DNA from: CAZESS01 sp964594625
GTDB taxonomy: Archaea; Thermoplasmatota; E2; UBA202; DSCA01
Direction of reading: 5' to 3'
Assembly (NCBI GenBank): GCA_964594625.1
Contig: CAZQNC010000002.1
Span: 1-38,989, forward strand
DNA length: 38,989 bases
Part shown: in pieces, positions 31,670-38,955 of the stretch
How the letters are laid out: the number at the start of each line of letters is the position of its first letter
How positions within the stretch are numbered: the stretch's first letter is position 1
Position numbers and translations under genes: made by a program
The notes under the pieces: generated by a model
What the model was told of the DNA's origin: nothing
What the model saw: the letters and a program-made list of their open reading frames with translations, nothing else
Database searches by the model: none

Positions 31670-32885
31670 TCCCGGCGAGCTTGCCGACGGCGACCTCGCG
31701 CTGCTCGCCGCTTTCCATATCTTTGACCATGACGGCCCCGCGCTCCCATTCGTCGTCGCCAACGATGACCACTCTGGTGGCGCCACGCCGGTCGGCATGC
31801 TGCAATGATTTTCCCATGCTCCTCCTTTTCAGGTCAAGCTCAACCTGCCTGCCGTTGTTGCGGAGCTGCATGGCGACCCGGGCGGCAGGCCGGCGCATGG
31901 CGTCGCTGACCGGCGCCACGTATACCAGGTCACGCTGCACCTCGACGTCCCGTCCCTCTGTTTCCCGGGCCAGCAGGATGCGGTCGAAGCCCAGGGCGAA
32001 GCCCGCCGTCGCCACGGGCTGGCCGCCGAGCAGGGGCACCAGGCGGTACTCGCCGCCCCCGCATATCTGTTTCTCGGCGCCCAGCGCGGGCGCGTCGATT
32101 TCGAACACGATGCCCGTGTAGTAGTCGAGGCCGCGGGCGATGGAGGTATCCAGGGTTGCCGACACGTCGAACACGTCCAGCCAGTCGAGCATCTCCCGAA
32201 GCCGGCCGGTCTGCTCCTCGCCAGCCAGGGATGCAACGTCTGCAAGGTCGCGGCACGCGAGAAACGACCGGAGCGTGTCTGACTGTTGCTGGTCGAGCAT
32301 CGCTTCCAGCCCCTCGTCGTCGCGCTTGTCGATGAGGCGCATGACCTGGCTCTGCCGCTCGACGCCCATGTCGTCAAGCAGAAAACGCAAAAGCGAAAGG
32401 TCGCCGAGACGGAGCTCAATATCTTGGAGGCCTGATTCATACAACGCCTGGTAGGCAAGCGATACGAGCTCGGCAACGCCCTCGGGCGTGTCGGTGCCGA
32501 TGAGCTCGCAGCCCATCTGCCAGAACTCCCGGTAGCGGCCCGCCTGCGGCCGGTCGTAGCGGTAGCAGGAGCCAAAATAGTAGAGCTTCAGGGGCTTGGG
32601 CTCCATCTGGAGCTGCTCGACATAGAAGCGCATGGCCGGCGCCGTCAGCTCCGGCCGGAGGGCAAGATGACGCCCGGACTTGTCCTCGAACTCGTAGGTT
32701 TCCTCGACGATGTCCTCGCCCGACTTCATGGTGAACAGCTCCATGTACTCGATGGCGGGGGTGGCTATCTCACGGTAGCCGTAGCGCTCAAACGCGCTGC
32801 GCATCGCCGCTTCGACGGTCCGCCGCTGCTCCATCTCATCCGGGGGGAAATCCCGTGTCCCCCGGGGCTTGCCTATCTCGGCCAT
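31662..32885 (-). CDS. hisS: Histidyl-tRNA synthetase
   Basis: 407 residues. Class II signature pieces: motif 2 CYRYDRPQAGRYREFWQMG, histidine-specific LDYYTGIVFE, and motif 3 ATAGFALGFDRIL. The N-terminus has GTRDFPPDEM, typical of HisRS. The C-terminal anticodon-binding domain is present (VYVAPVSDAM ... VELDLKRRSMGKSLQHADRRGA). Charges tRNA-His. TATA-like box about 24 nt upstream (near 32909) suggests a leaderless start at 32885. Convergent with arcC. Confidence 0.96.
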   Translation of the reverse strand: MAEIGKPRGTRDFPPDEMEQRRTVEAAMRSAFERYGYREIATPAIEYMELFTMKSGEDIVEETYEFEDKSGRHLALRPELTAPAMRFYVEQLQMEPKPLKLYYFGSCYRYDRPQAGRYREFWQMGCELIGTDTPEGVAELVSLAYQALYESGLQDIELRLGDLSLLRFLLDDMGVERQSQVMRLIDKRDDEGLEAMLDQQQSDTLRSFLACRDLADVASLAGEEQTGRLREMLDWLDVFDVSATLDTSIARGLDYYTGIVFEIDAPALGAEKQICGGGEYRLVPLLGGQPVATAGFALGFDRILLARETEGRDVEVQRDLVYVAPVSDAMRRPAARVAMQLRNNGRQVELDLKRRSMGKSLQHADRRGATRVVIVGDDEWERGAVMVKDMESGEQREVAVGKLAGTI

Positions 32886-32902
32886 GGCTGGATAGTGGCG
32901 CT

Positions 32903-32914
32903 GCGTTTATTATT
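32903..32914 (-). promoter_or_regulatory. TATA box of hisS
   Basis: Minus strand reads ACAATAATAAAC, leaderless spacing to the ATG at 32885. The divergent small gene has its own box 20 nt away. Confidence 0.45.
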
Positions 32915-32929
32915 GTTACTATCAGAACC

Positions 32930-32936
32930 TTTTTAT
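32930..32936 (+). promoter_or_regulatory. TATA box of the 54-residue membrane protein gene
   Basis: TTTTTAT centred 26 nt before the ATG at 32959. Supports this small gene being real. Confidence 0.5.
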
Positions 32937-32958
32937 GCCCATCTGAAATACACCTGCT

Positions 32959-33123
32959 ATGAAGCTGAAACGGTGGGCCGTCCTGTTCCTCGGGCTCATA
33001 GCACCCTGGCTGGTCATCATCGCCGCCCTTGCAACGGAGACCTACACATCGGTATGGCTGTACGTCGGCCCACTGGCCTGGTTTTTCACCGCCGCGATGT
33101 TCATGCTCACGCTCATCGAATGA
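32959..33123 (+). CDS. Small two-span membrane protein
   Basis: 54 residues: basic start MKLKRW, first membrane segment (AVLFLGLIAPWLVIIAALA), polar loop TETYTSVW, second segment (LYVGPLAWFFTAAMFMLTL). No known family. Evidence for coding: a TATA box at exact leaderless spacing, clean hydrophobic pattern and a short gap (43 nt) to sepF. It may be a conserved archaeal small protein related to cell-division or membrane function by position only. Confidence 0.6.
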   Translation: MKLKRWAVLFLGLIAPWLVIIAALATETYTSVWLYVGPLAWFFTAAMFMLTLIE

Positions 33124-33166
33124 GCAAAGATTTTTAAAGAAATGCTCCTTAATGATATGAGATACT

Positions 33167-33526
33167 ATGGCCATCATAGCGGGACTGTTTAACAAGTCAA
33201 AAAGGAGGGATGGAGACTATGTCGACCTGGCCGAGGAGGTCGAAGAACAGGACATGCCGGAGGCAAACAGCCATGTGAAGGTGGCGGAGCTCCAGGAGTA
33301 CGACGACGTCAAAAACTTTACCGACTACATCTACGGCGGCAACATCCTCCTGCTGGACCTCACCCCGATTTCGTCGGATGACATGGAGCTCGAGCGGACG
33401 ACCAACGAGCTGAAACGCGTGGTCAAGGACATCCAGGGGGACATCGCAGGCCTGGGACGGAACTGGCTCATCATTACGCCGGCCGGCGTCAAAATCGACC
33501 GAAAGAAGATGCGGGGTTCCTTCTAG
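33167..33526 (+). CDS. sepF: Archaeal SepF cell-division protein
   Basis: 119 residues. N-terminal amphipathic membrane-binding helix (MAIIAGLFNKSKRR), charged linker (DYVDLAEEVEEQDMPEA), then the SepF core: VKVAELQEYDDVKNFTDYIYGGNILLLDLTPI and a C-terminal LGRNWLIITPAGVKID. Archaeal SepF dimers anchor FtsZ to the membrane, so this organism divides with FtsZ. T-rich box (ATTTTTAAAG, about 33130) lies at near-leaderless spacing. It shares CTAG with the convergent RaSEA gene. Confidence 0.92.
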   Translation: MAIIAGLFNKSKRRDGDYVDLAEEVEEQDMPEANSHVKVAELQEYDDVKNFTDYIYGGNILLLDLTPISSDDMELERTTNELKRVVKDIQGDIAGLGRNWLIITPAGVKIDRKKMRGSF

Positions 33527-34521
33527 CCCTGCAAAAACCCGCCTATCTCCCTGCTATCCAGCCATTCTTCTCTGCAGTTGCAGCTGACAGCCTCGAAGGC
33601 ATCCCGTTTTCCCTGCAGCGTAAACTCCGCTATCGCCTCCAGCACCGCTGCGTCGCAGTCCCCACAGTTGTGCGCCCCGCGCTGTTTTCCCCCGGCCACG
33701 ACGTCGCAGGTCAGCTGACCGCTGAATCGCTGTGACGCCTGCTTGAGGACCTCGGCGACGCTCCACAGCCACGGCGGACGGTACAGGCCGCGCTTCCAGA
33801 GATACTCGACCAGCGTGTTGCCATGTATGGCGACGGGGTTAAGCGACATGGCATGGCTGAGCCCGGCTGCCGCGTCCACGGTAGCCACGGCATCCTGGAT
33901 GCCCTCCTCCTCCGTCAGAAACGGGGGCTTCAGCAACACGTAGGTTTTCACCTCGAAGCCCGCGCCACGTACATGCCCGGCGGCCTGCTCCCAGTCGGCA
34001 AGCGTGAAGCCCTTGTTGACGGCATACTCGAGCACCCGGTCGTTCGCCGACTCCAGTCCCATCGCCACCGACAGCGACTTCCCCGACGGCACCACGTCGG
34101 CAACGTCGTCAAGCCCCGGAACATACGACGGGCGGGTTTCAACGACCACCCTGTCAGCCTGCTCATAAAACGTCTGCAGCACCTGGCGCTGCACCCCGCC
34201 GGGCACCTCCCGCTCGTCCAAAAAGCTGCCCGAGGTAAAAATTTTAACAACGGGCTCGCCCTGGTAGCGCTCCGCCGCCATCTCCAGCTGTTCATGGAGC
34301 TGCGTTTCCCCCACGCCCGGGATGCTGTCCGCGTAGTAGCCGCACATGGTACATCCTGACCGGCGACTCCAGCGGCAGCCGCTGGTCTGCATGATGCACA
34401 CGAACGCGTCGACGATCTCCCCGTGCAGCACGTCTTTTTCCGTCCACATGCGGGGCTGCGGGCTGCGACGACGCCTCGCCGGCCGATGCAGCGATTGGCA
34501 GAACTGCTCCAGGGCTTCCAT
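33523..34521 (-). CDS. raSEA: Archaeosine biosynthesis radical SAM protein RaSEA
   Basis: 332 residues from ATG 34521. Fe-S cysteines C49-C57-C60 in GCRWSRRSGCTMCGYY give the family's CX7CX2C pattern, followed by FTSGSFLDEREVP, VVVETRPSYV, VAMGLESANDRVLEYAVNKGFT and LLKPPFLTEEEGI. RaSEA converts the lysine adduct made by ArcS on tRNA preQ0 to archaeosine at G15. The C-terminal NCGDCDAAV plus CNC are extra cysteines. No arcS is visible here. A TATA-like box at 34542-34550 is at leaderless spacing; an upstream in-frame ATG at 34644 would overlap the divergent gene. Confidence 0.85.
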   Translation of the reverse strand: MEALEQFCQSLHRPARRRRSPQPRMWTEKDVLHGEIVDAFVCIMQTSGCRWSRRSGCTMCGYYADSIPGVGETQLHEQLEMAAERYQGEPVVKIFTSGSFLDEREVPGGVQRQVLQTFYEQADRVVVETRPSYVPGLDDVADVVPSGKSLSVAMGLESANDRVLEYAVNKGFTLADWEQAAGHVRGAGFEVKTYVLLKPPFLTEEEGIQDAVATVDAAAGLSHAMSLNPVAIHGNTLVEYLWKRGLYRPPWLWSVAEVLKQASQRFSGQLTCDVVAGGKQRGAHNCGDCDAAVLEAIAEFTLQGKRDAFEAVSCNCREEWLDSREIGGFLQG

Positions 34522-34627
34522 ACAGGCTGATGCCCCCGGCTGTTTATTATGTTTTCTCCATCCCGTCGGCAGCCCGGGTATACACATATAAACCCTCCGA
34601 GGGATATACAGGGAGAGGGAGCATACC

Positions 34628-35058
34628 GTGGAGATATGTATCATCTATGACTCCAAGTATGGCAACGGAAAAACAGCCGCCGAAATCCTGCAGCAGGCGC
34701 TGGAGGAAAAAGGGAACATGCCGTCGGTGCATCCCGTCCGCCAGGTGAAACCGGGAAGCTTCCCCCGGCGGACCTGTACGTGTTCGGCTCGCCCACCCAT
34801 TTCGGCCGGTTCACCCGCCGGATGCAAAAATTCCTGAAAAAGCTGGCCGAGCATCAGATAGACGCCCGGTACGAGCTGATGACCACCTGCCTCGACCAGA
34901 GCACCCAGGCCCTTGACAAAATGGACGACATCCTCGCCTCGTCGTCGATGACCCGGGCCGCGGACGGCCTCAAAGTAATCGTCGAAGGCATGAAAGGCCC
35001 GCTCACGGACGGCTCCCGGCAGGACATCGCACGATTCGCTGACACACTCGCCGGGTAA
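34628..35058 (+). pseudogene. Flavodoxin, single-base frameshift in a C5 run
   Basis: Two frames form one flavodoxin. The first (GTG start at 34628, SD GGGAGAGGGA) gives ICIIYDSKYGNGKTAAEIL, where the FMN-phosphate loop is expected. After ...KPGSFP the frame is lost at the C5 run near 34763; adding one C restores DLYVFGSPTHFGRFTRRMQ, the flavin-face loop, and the rest to the stop at 35058. With the base restored the product has about 143 residues, the normal length. A low-potential electron carrier, e.g. for radical SAM enzymes such as neighbouring RaSEA or Taw1 (inference). A sequence error is at least as likely as true decay. Confidence 0.75.
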
Positions 35059-35166
35059 CAGCTCCCGGAGCATCCGGTAAACCACACTGAAAAACAGGCA
35101 TACGCGACATGGCATTGGTCGCTGCAGCGGTCGGAGCCGGGGACCCTACAGTTCTCGCATCACAAC

Positions 35167-35174
35167 GCTTTTAC
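35167..35174 (+). promoter_or_regulatory. TATA box of kptA
   Basis: GCTTTTAC, 30 nt before the ATG at 35197. Leaderless spacing. Confidence 0.5.
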
Positions 35175-35196
35175 ATCCCCCTGCGGCTGCAAACCC

Positions 35197-35724
35197 ATGG
35201 ACCACGTCGCCGTGAGCAAGTACCTGTCATACCGCCTCCGCCATCATCCCGAGGGGCTGGACATGGACAGCCGGGGCTACGCACCCGTCGGACAGGTCAT
35301 CGAACGGCTCCGCGAGCGCTTCCCCGGCATCGACCGCCAGCGTCTCAGGCAGCTCGTGGACGACAGCGACCGCCAGCGCTTCGACATCAAGGATGACAAA
35401 ATCAGGGCGCACTACGGGCATTCCATCCCCGTGAGCATCGACTGGCCGACCGCGGACGAGGTCGCGGTGCTCTATCATGGAACCACGCGGCAGGCGGCGC
35501 AGCCGATTCTCGGGGAGGGGCTGCAGCCCCGCGGCCGACAGATGGTTCACCTGTCAGCCACAAAAGAGGAGGCACGGCGGGTCGGCGAGCGCCACAGCAC
35601 GCCGGTGGTGCTTTGTATCGATGCCGCGGCTGCCCGCCGACGGGGTGTCACGTTCTACCGGGCCACCGAGCTGGTATATCTCGCCGATGAGGTGCCCGCC
35701 TCGTGCATCTCCCGGATGGACTAA
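35197..35724 (+). CDS. kptA: RNA 2'-phosphotransferase (Tpt1/KptA)
   Basis: 175 residues. SKYLSYRLRHHPEGLDMDSRGY (winged-helix N-lobe), IRAHYGHSIPV, LYHGTTRQAAQPIL, MVHLSATKEEARRVGERH and a C-lobe FYRATELVYLADEVP match KptA throughout, including the Arg-His-Arg residues that bind the 2'-phosphate and NAD+. It moves an internal RNA 2'-phosphate to NAD+, giving ADP-ribose 1'',2''-cyclic phosphate. In archaea tRNA splicing by RtcB leaves no 2'-phosphate, so the native substrate is unclear. Convergent with the SLOG gene. Confidence 0.94.
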   Translation: MDHVAVSKYLSYRLRHHPEGLDMDSRGYAPVGQVIERLRERFPGIDRQRLRQLVDDSDRQRFDIKDDKIRAHYGHSIPVSIDWPTADEVAVLYHGTTRQAAQPILGEGLQPRGRQMVHLSATKEEARRVGERHSTPVVLCIDAAAARRRGVTFYRATELVYLADEVPASCISRMD

Positions 35725-35734
35725 AAGCGGGTTT

Positions 35735-36172
35735 TCATATCTGTTTTTTTACCGCCTGGAACAGCTCGTCGACGTCGTCAAAAGTGGGGATGCCGATGTC
35801 CCAGCTTTTGTAGCCGTAGACTGGTTTGCCGTATTTTATGGCCATCGCCATCTCGGACAGCGTGCCGTGGCGGCCGTCGATCGCTATGACGAGGTCGCCG
35901 TTGAGCACCACCAGTGCGTTGCGGGCCTGCCCGATGCCGGTGACGATGACATGGTCGAGATACGGGTTGCCGTCTTCCCTGTTTTCCGTCGGAACGATGC
36001 CGATGGCCGTGCCGCCCGCCTCGCTGGCGCCTTTTGCTGCGGCTTCCATGACCCCACCGAGGCCGCCGGTGACCAGCACCGCTGGCAGCCCGGCGATGCG
36101 CCGTCCTATCTCCACTGCCTCGTTGTATACCTCGGGGCTGCACTGCCGCCCGCCGACCACGCTGACATACAT
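35735..36172 (-). CDS. SLOG-fold nucleotide-binding protein (TIGR00725 family)
   Basis: 145 residues. YVSVVGGRQCSPEVYNEAVEIGRRI, VLVTGGLGGVMEAAAKGASEAGG, IVPTENREDGNPYLD and DGRHGTLSEMAMAIKYGKPVYGY are the LOG/SLOG pattern of a Rossmann-like domain that binds nucleotides. The PGGxGTxxE signature of active LOG phosphoribohydrolases is altered to DGRHGTLSE, so cytokinin-type activity is unlikely. Role unknown. A TATA box at 36192-36201 is leaderless-spaced to the ATG at 36172. It marks the right end of the GC-rich host region. Confidence 0.85.
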   Translation of the reverse strand: MYVSVVGGRQCSPEVYNEAVEIGRRIAGLPAVLVTGGLGGVMEAAAKGASEAGGTAIGIVPTENREDGNPYLDHVIVTGIGQARNALVVLNGDLVIAIDGRHGTLSEMAMAIKYGKPVYGYKSWDIGIPTFDDVDELFQAVKKQI

Positions 36173-36191
36173 GGCTCTACAACGTCCTCAT

Positions 36192-36201
36192 GGTAAAAAG
36201 A
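36192..36201 (-). promoter_or_regulatory. TATA box of the SLOG gene
   Basis: Minus strand reads TCTTTTTACC, about 25 nt before the ATG at 36172, at the edge of the AT-rich island. Confidence 0.45.
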
Positions 36202-36287
36202 TTTCTGGGTATGTTGTTCTATAGGAAATATTTAGGAAACTTTTTATTATTTAATTGTATTATTATTTCATAAAATAATCATATAAC

Positions 36288-36458
36288 ATGCCTGCTAAAA
36301 ACCGTATGACAACTATCCCAGTAAGCTGGAATACGAAACGAAAGCTTGAAAAGAAAAAGTTTGATATGGAAACTGAGATGGAAAGAAAACTTACGTGGGA
36401 CGAATTTTTAGGAAAGTTAAATATTGTGACGGGATTGGCGAATAAAAATGATAAATAG
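36288..36458 (+). CDS. VapB-like antitoxin protein
   Basis: 56 residues. It begins MPAKNRMTTIPVSWNTKRKLEKKK and ends TWDEFLGKLNI; the pattern TTIPVS..T...L......TWDEFL is that of archaeal VapB-type antitoxins, whose N-terminal strand-helix region binds DNA and C-terminal part masks the toxin. No PIN-domain (VapC) gene follows; instead a 49-residue ORF overlaps its end. An ATG six codons in (MTTIPVS) is an alternative start. Low-GC codon use, unlike the host genes. Possibly an orphan or a regulator of the island. Confidence 0.6.
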   Translation: MPAKNRMTTIPVSWNTKRKLEKKKFDMETEMERKLTWDEFLGKLNIVTGLANKNDK

Positions 36459-36597
36459 AAAAAAGGGAATACTTTTTATAAAACTAAGCTTCCCCCCTCT
36501 TAATTTAAATAAGTCTAGGATAATAAAACAACAGATGCAATATCCTAAGATAGTTGCAGGTAATGTTATACTGATAAGCGAAGAGGAAAATGTCTGA
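36448..36597 (+). CDS. Small ORF, 49 residues, unknown
   Basis: Starts inside the antitoxin-like gene (ATGATAAATAG junction, 11-nt overlap) and ends 8 nt into the restriction gene. The product is basic in front (MINRKKGILFIKLSF) and acidic at the end (LISEEENV). The interlocking overlaps on both sides resemble translational coupling, but there is no family match and no other evidence. It contains a C6 run, so an indel could have shortened it. Confidence 0.35.
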   Translation: MINRKKGILFIKLSFPPLNLNKSRIIKQQMQYPKIVAGNVILISEEENV

Positions 36598-36832
36598 AAA
36601 TCAAAGCACCAAACAGGCTTTTTATCGTCTTTGCGAAAAACTTGATTTTAACGAAAATAATGGTTTGGTTGAAAATTTACAAACTGCTAGAGATGAATAT
36701 CAAAAATATGTTTTTAAGCAAGCGAAAGATAAACTTGGAATAGATGCGATTTACTTTTTCCGCCCGGAGAGTGGCCCGACTGTTCCGTTGGTATATTTCC
36801 GCCGATTGGAATCTAAAGACCCCCAAAAATAG
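36590..36832 (+). CDS. Eco57I-type restriction/methylase, N-terminal fragment
   Basis: 80 residues before a TAG at 36830. It reads YVFKQAKDKLGIDAIYFFRP and PLVYFRRLESKDPQK, the N-terminal region found in Eco57I-like type IIG proteins. The next frame continues immediately with AELHRLVWNQGQAPLLFVV, so the two are parts of one gene split by a one-base loss at CCCCCAAAAA (36820-36829); one extra A restores ...DPQKIAELHRL. ATG 36590 has an SD-like GAGGAA just before it. Confidence 0.7.
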   Translation: MSENQSTKQAFYRLCEKLDFNENNGLVENLQTARDEYQKYVFKQAKDKLGIDAIYFFRPESGPTVPLVYFRRLESKDPQK

Positions 36833-36837
36833 CGGAG

Positions 36838-38955
36838 TTGCATCGCCTGGTATGGAATCAAGGCCAAGCCCCTCTACTTTTTGTAGTTGTTCCAGAGAGT
36901 GTTTTAGTTTATAACGGCTATCTGCCTCCAAAAAAAATTTCTGAGGGACGATTAGACCCACAGGCCGGCTTTATTGAGGAATTAAGCATTTTTGTTGAAG
37001 CTGACAAAGAAATACAAAAAATTAGAGAGTATCATAGTTCAGAACTCCTATCAGGTAACTTTTGGCGGAAACACAGTAATAAATTTAAAGAGCATAAAAG
37101 AGTGTATAACACACTTTTAGCTAACCTTAATTTTATGAGGAAAAGACTAATTGATGAGGGCCTACCTCCTGAAATAACTCATAATCTGTTGCTCCGTTCT
37201 ATTTTTATTCAATATTTACAAGATCGAAAAGACCAGGATGGATACAATGTTTTTCCTAAGAATTTCTTTAGCAAATACCTAGAAAATGCAAATTGTTTTG
37301 CTGATTTACTATCAGATAAAGCCGCCACATACCAATTGTTTCGAGATTTATATGCTAAATTCAATGGAGATATTTTTACTCTTGAGCCACACGAAGAAAG
37401 GGTTATTAATAAAAAACATCTTGTTTTGCTACAGGAATTATTAATAGGGGAAAAATACCTTGAGAGTGGCCAAATGGCTTTGTGGCCTCTATATTCATTT
37501 GACGTGATTCCTGTCGAGCTTATTTCAAATATATATCAACAATTCTTTTACCATGAGAATGGAGATAAAGAAGAAGCCAGAGGGACATATTATACGCCAC
37601 ATCATCTTGTAGCGTTCCTGATGGACGAAGTTCTTAAATGGGATGGAAAAGAGACCAACATAAAAATTCTTGATCCCTCATGTGGCTCTGGAATTTTCTT
37701 AGTAGAGGCATTTAGAAGACTTATACATAGATGGGTCCAGGCCCACAATGGCGAAAAACCAACAATTTCAGACCTAAAAGAGATACTTCACGAAAATATT
37801 TTTGGAGTTGATTTGAACAGAAAAGCGGTTCAAATAGCAGCATTTAGTCTTTATCTGACAATATGTGATTATCTTCGTCCACGCTATATCTGGACCCATG
37901 TAAAATTTGATTCATTAATTAATGAAAATGCGGGTGAAAATTTATTTGCCTTGGATTTTTTTGAGCGAAAGCAACCTTTTGTACAGCAAGAATATGATAT
38001 CATAATTGGTAATCCGCCTTGGGAAAGTAACTTAACAGACCCAGCACAGAAATATCTGGAGAAAGGTAATAAACCTGTCGGGAATAAACAAATTTGTCAA
38101 GCATTTTTATGGAGGGTGGCAGATTTATGTAGCGATAATGGTAAAATTTGTATGTTCGTATCAAGCAAAAGTTTGCTTTTTAACATATCAAATCCTAATA
38201 AAAAATTCCGAGAAATGTTTTTCTCTTCATTTAATGTTAAAACCATTATCAATTTCTCTCTATTCAGACGTTTCTTATTTTCAAAGGCATCTGGCCCTGG
38301 AGCAGTCGTAATATTTGAGGTAACAAATCCCGGCGAGGAGACAATATTTTATTGCACCCCTAAACCAACTTATTCTCCCCAAGACGACTGGTCCTTAGTC
38401 ATCGACCCTCATGATATAGCATACATCCCCCAGAAAGAGGCTAGGGACGTTGAGAATGATATTATTTGGAAGGTTGCGATGTGGGGGACACCAAGGGATT
38501 ACGAATTGGTAAAGCGTCTCTCAGAAAATCCTACTTTAAAGAATATTTGTGACGAAAATAATTGGATAAATGCGGAGGGATTCAAAGTTGGTGATAGGAA
38601 ATATTATGAGCCTGACCTATATGGTAAGCCATACGTTGCTGCAGAGGAATTAACGAGATTCGCCGTTAATGAGGAGAAACTACCCGCCAATAAAGAAAAG
38701 TATTATAATAGAAGTGCAAAGACTAAAAGGGAAATATTTGAAGCCCCCCATCTCCTCATAAAACAAAGCCCCAAAGCAGGGGAAGGACTAATCGCAGCTC
38801 TGTTGAAAAGAGATGCGGTATTCACCCAGTCAATATTGGGCATTCACGGAAAAAAAGAAGAAATTAATAAGCTAGCCGCTTGTTGCTTGGCAATCAATAC
38901 GGATGTCCCACTCTACTATGGATTGATGACAAGCTCTAGTGTCTTGACAATTTAG
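36838..38955 (+). CDS. Eco57I-type restriction/methylase, main part, early stop
   Basis: 705 residues from a TTG (the real protein continues in from the previous entry). Motif X region GTYYTPHHLVAFL (about 249-261), SAM motif I ILDPSCGSGIFLVEAF (277-292), FGVDLNRKAVQIAAFSLYL and the catalytic NPPW (392-395) identify an N6-adenine methylase of the Eco57I/type IIG class. The target-recognition part begins near 550 and breaks at YYGLMTSSSVLTI, where family members continue with SSSWGIER. So the C-terminus is missing or frame-shifted. Both losses suggest a decayed gene, though homopolymer errors cannot be excluded. Confidence 0.8.
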   Translation: MHRLVWNQGQAPLLFVVVPESVLVYNGYLPPKKISEGRLDPQAGFIEELSIFVEADKEIQKIREYHSSELLSGNFWRKHSNKFKEHKRVYNTLLANLNFMRKRLIDEGLPPEITHNLLLRSIFIQYLQDRKDQDGYNVFPKNFFSKYLENANCFADLLSDKAATYQLFRDLYAKFNGDIFTLEPHEERVINKKHLVLLQELLIGEKYLESGQMALWPLYSFDVIPVELISNIYQQFFYHENGDKEEARGTYYTPHHLVAFLMDEVLKWDGKETNIKILDPSCGSGIFLVEAFRRLIHRWVQAHNGEKPTISDLKEILHENIFGVDLNRKAVQIAAFSLYLTICDYLRPRYIWTHVKFDSLINENAGENLFALDFFERKQPFVQQEYDIIIGNPPWESNLTDPAQKYLEKGNKPVGNKQICQAFLWRVADLCSDNGKICMFVSSKSLLFNISNPNKKFREMFFSSFNVKTIINFSLFRRFLFSKASGPGAVVIFEVTNPGEETIFYCTPKPTYSPQDDWSLVIDPHDIAYIPQKEARDVENDIIWKVAMWGTPRDYELVKRLSENPTLKNICDENNWINAEGFKVGDRKYYEPDLYGKPYVAAEELTRFAVNEEKLPANKEKYYNRSAKTKREIFEAPHLLIKQSPKAGEGLIAALLKRDAVFTQSILGIHGKKEEINKLAACCLAINTDVPLYYGLMTSSSVLTI

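Noticed and set aside
36820..36832. Programmed -1 frameshift in the restriction gene
   Set aside because: The zero-frame codons (CCC CAA AAA then TAG) do not form a good X-XXY-YYZ slip site, and other indels in the window are also at homopolymers or short repeats, so an indel is preferred.
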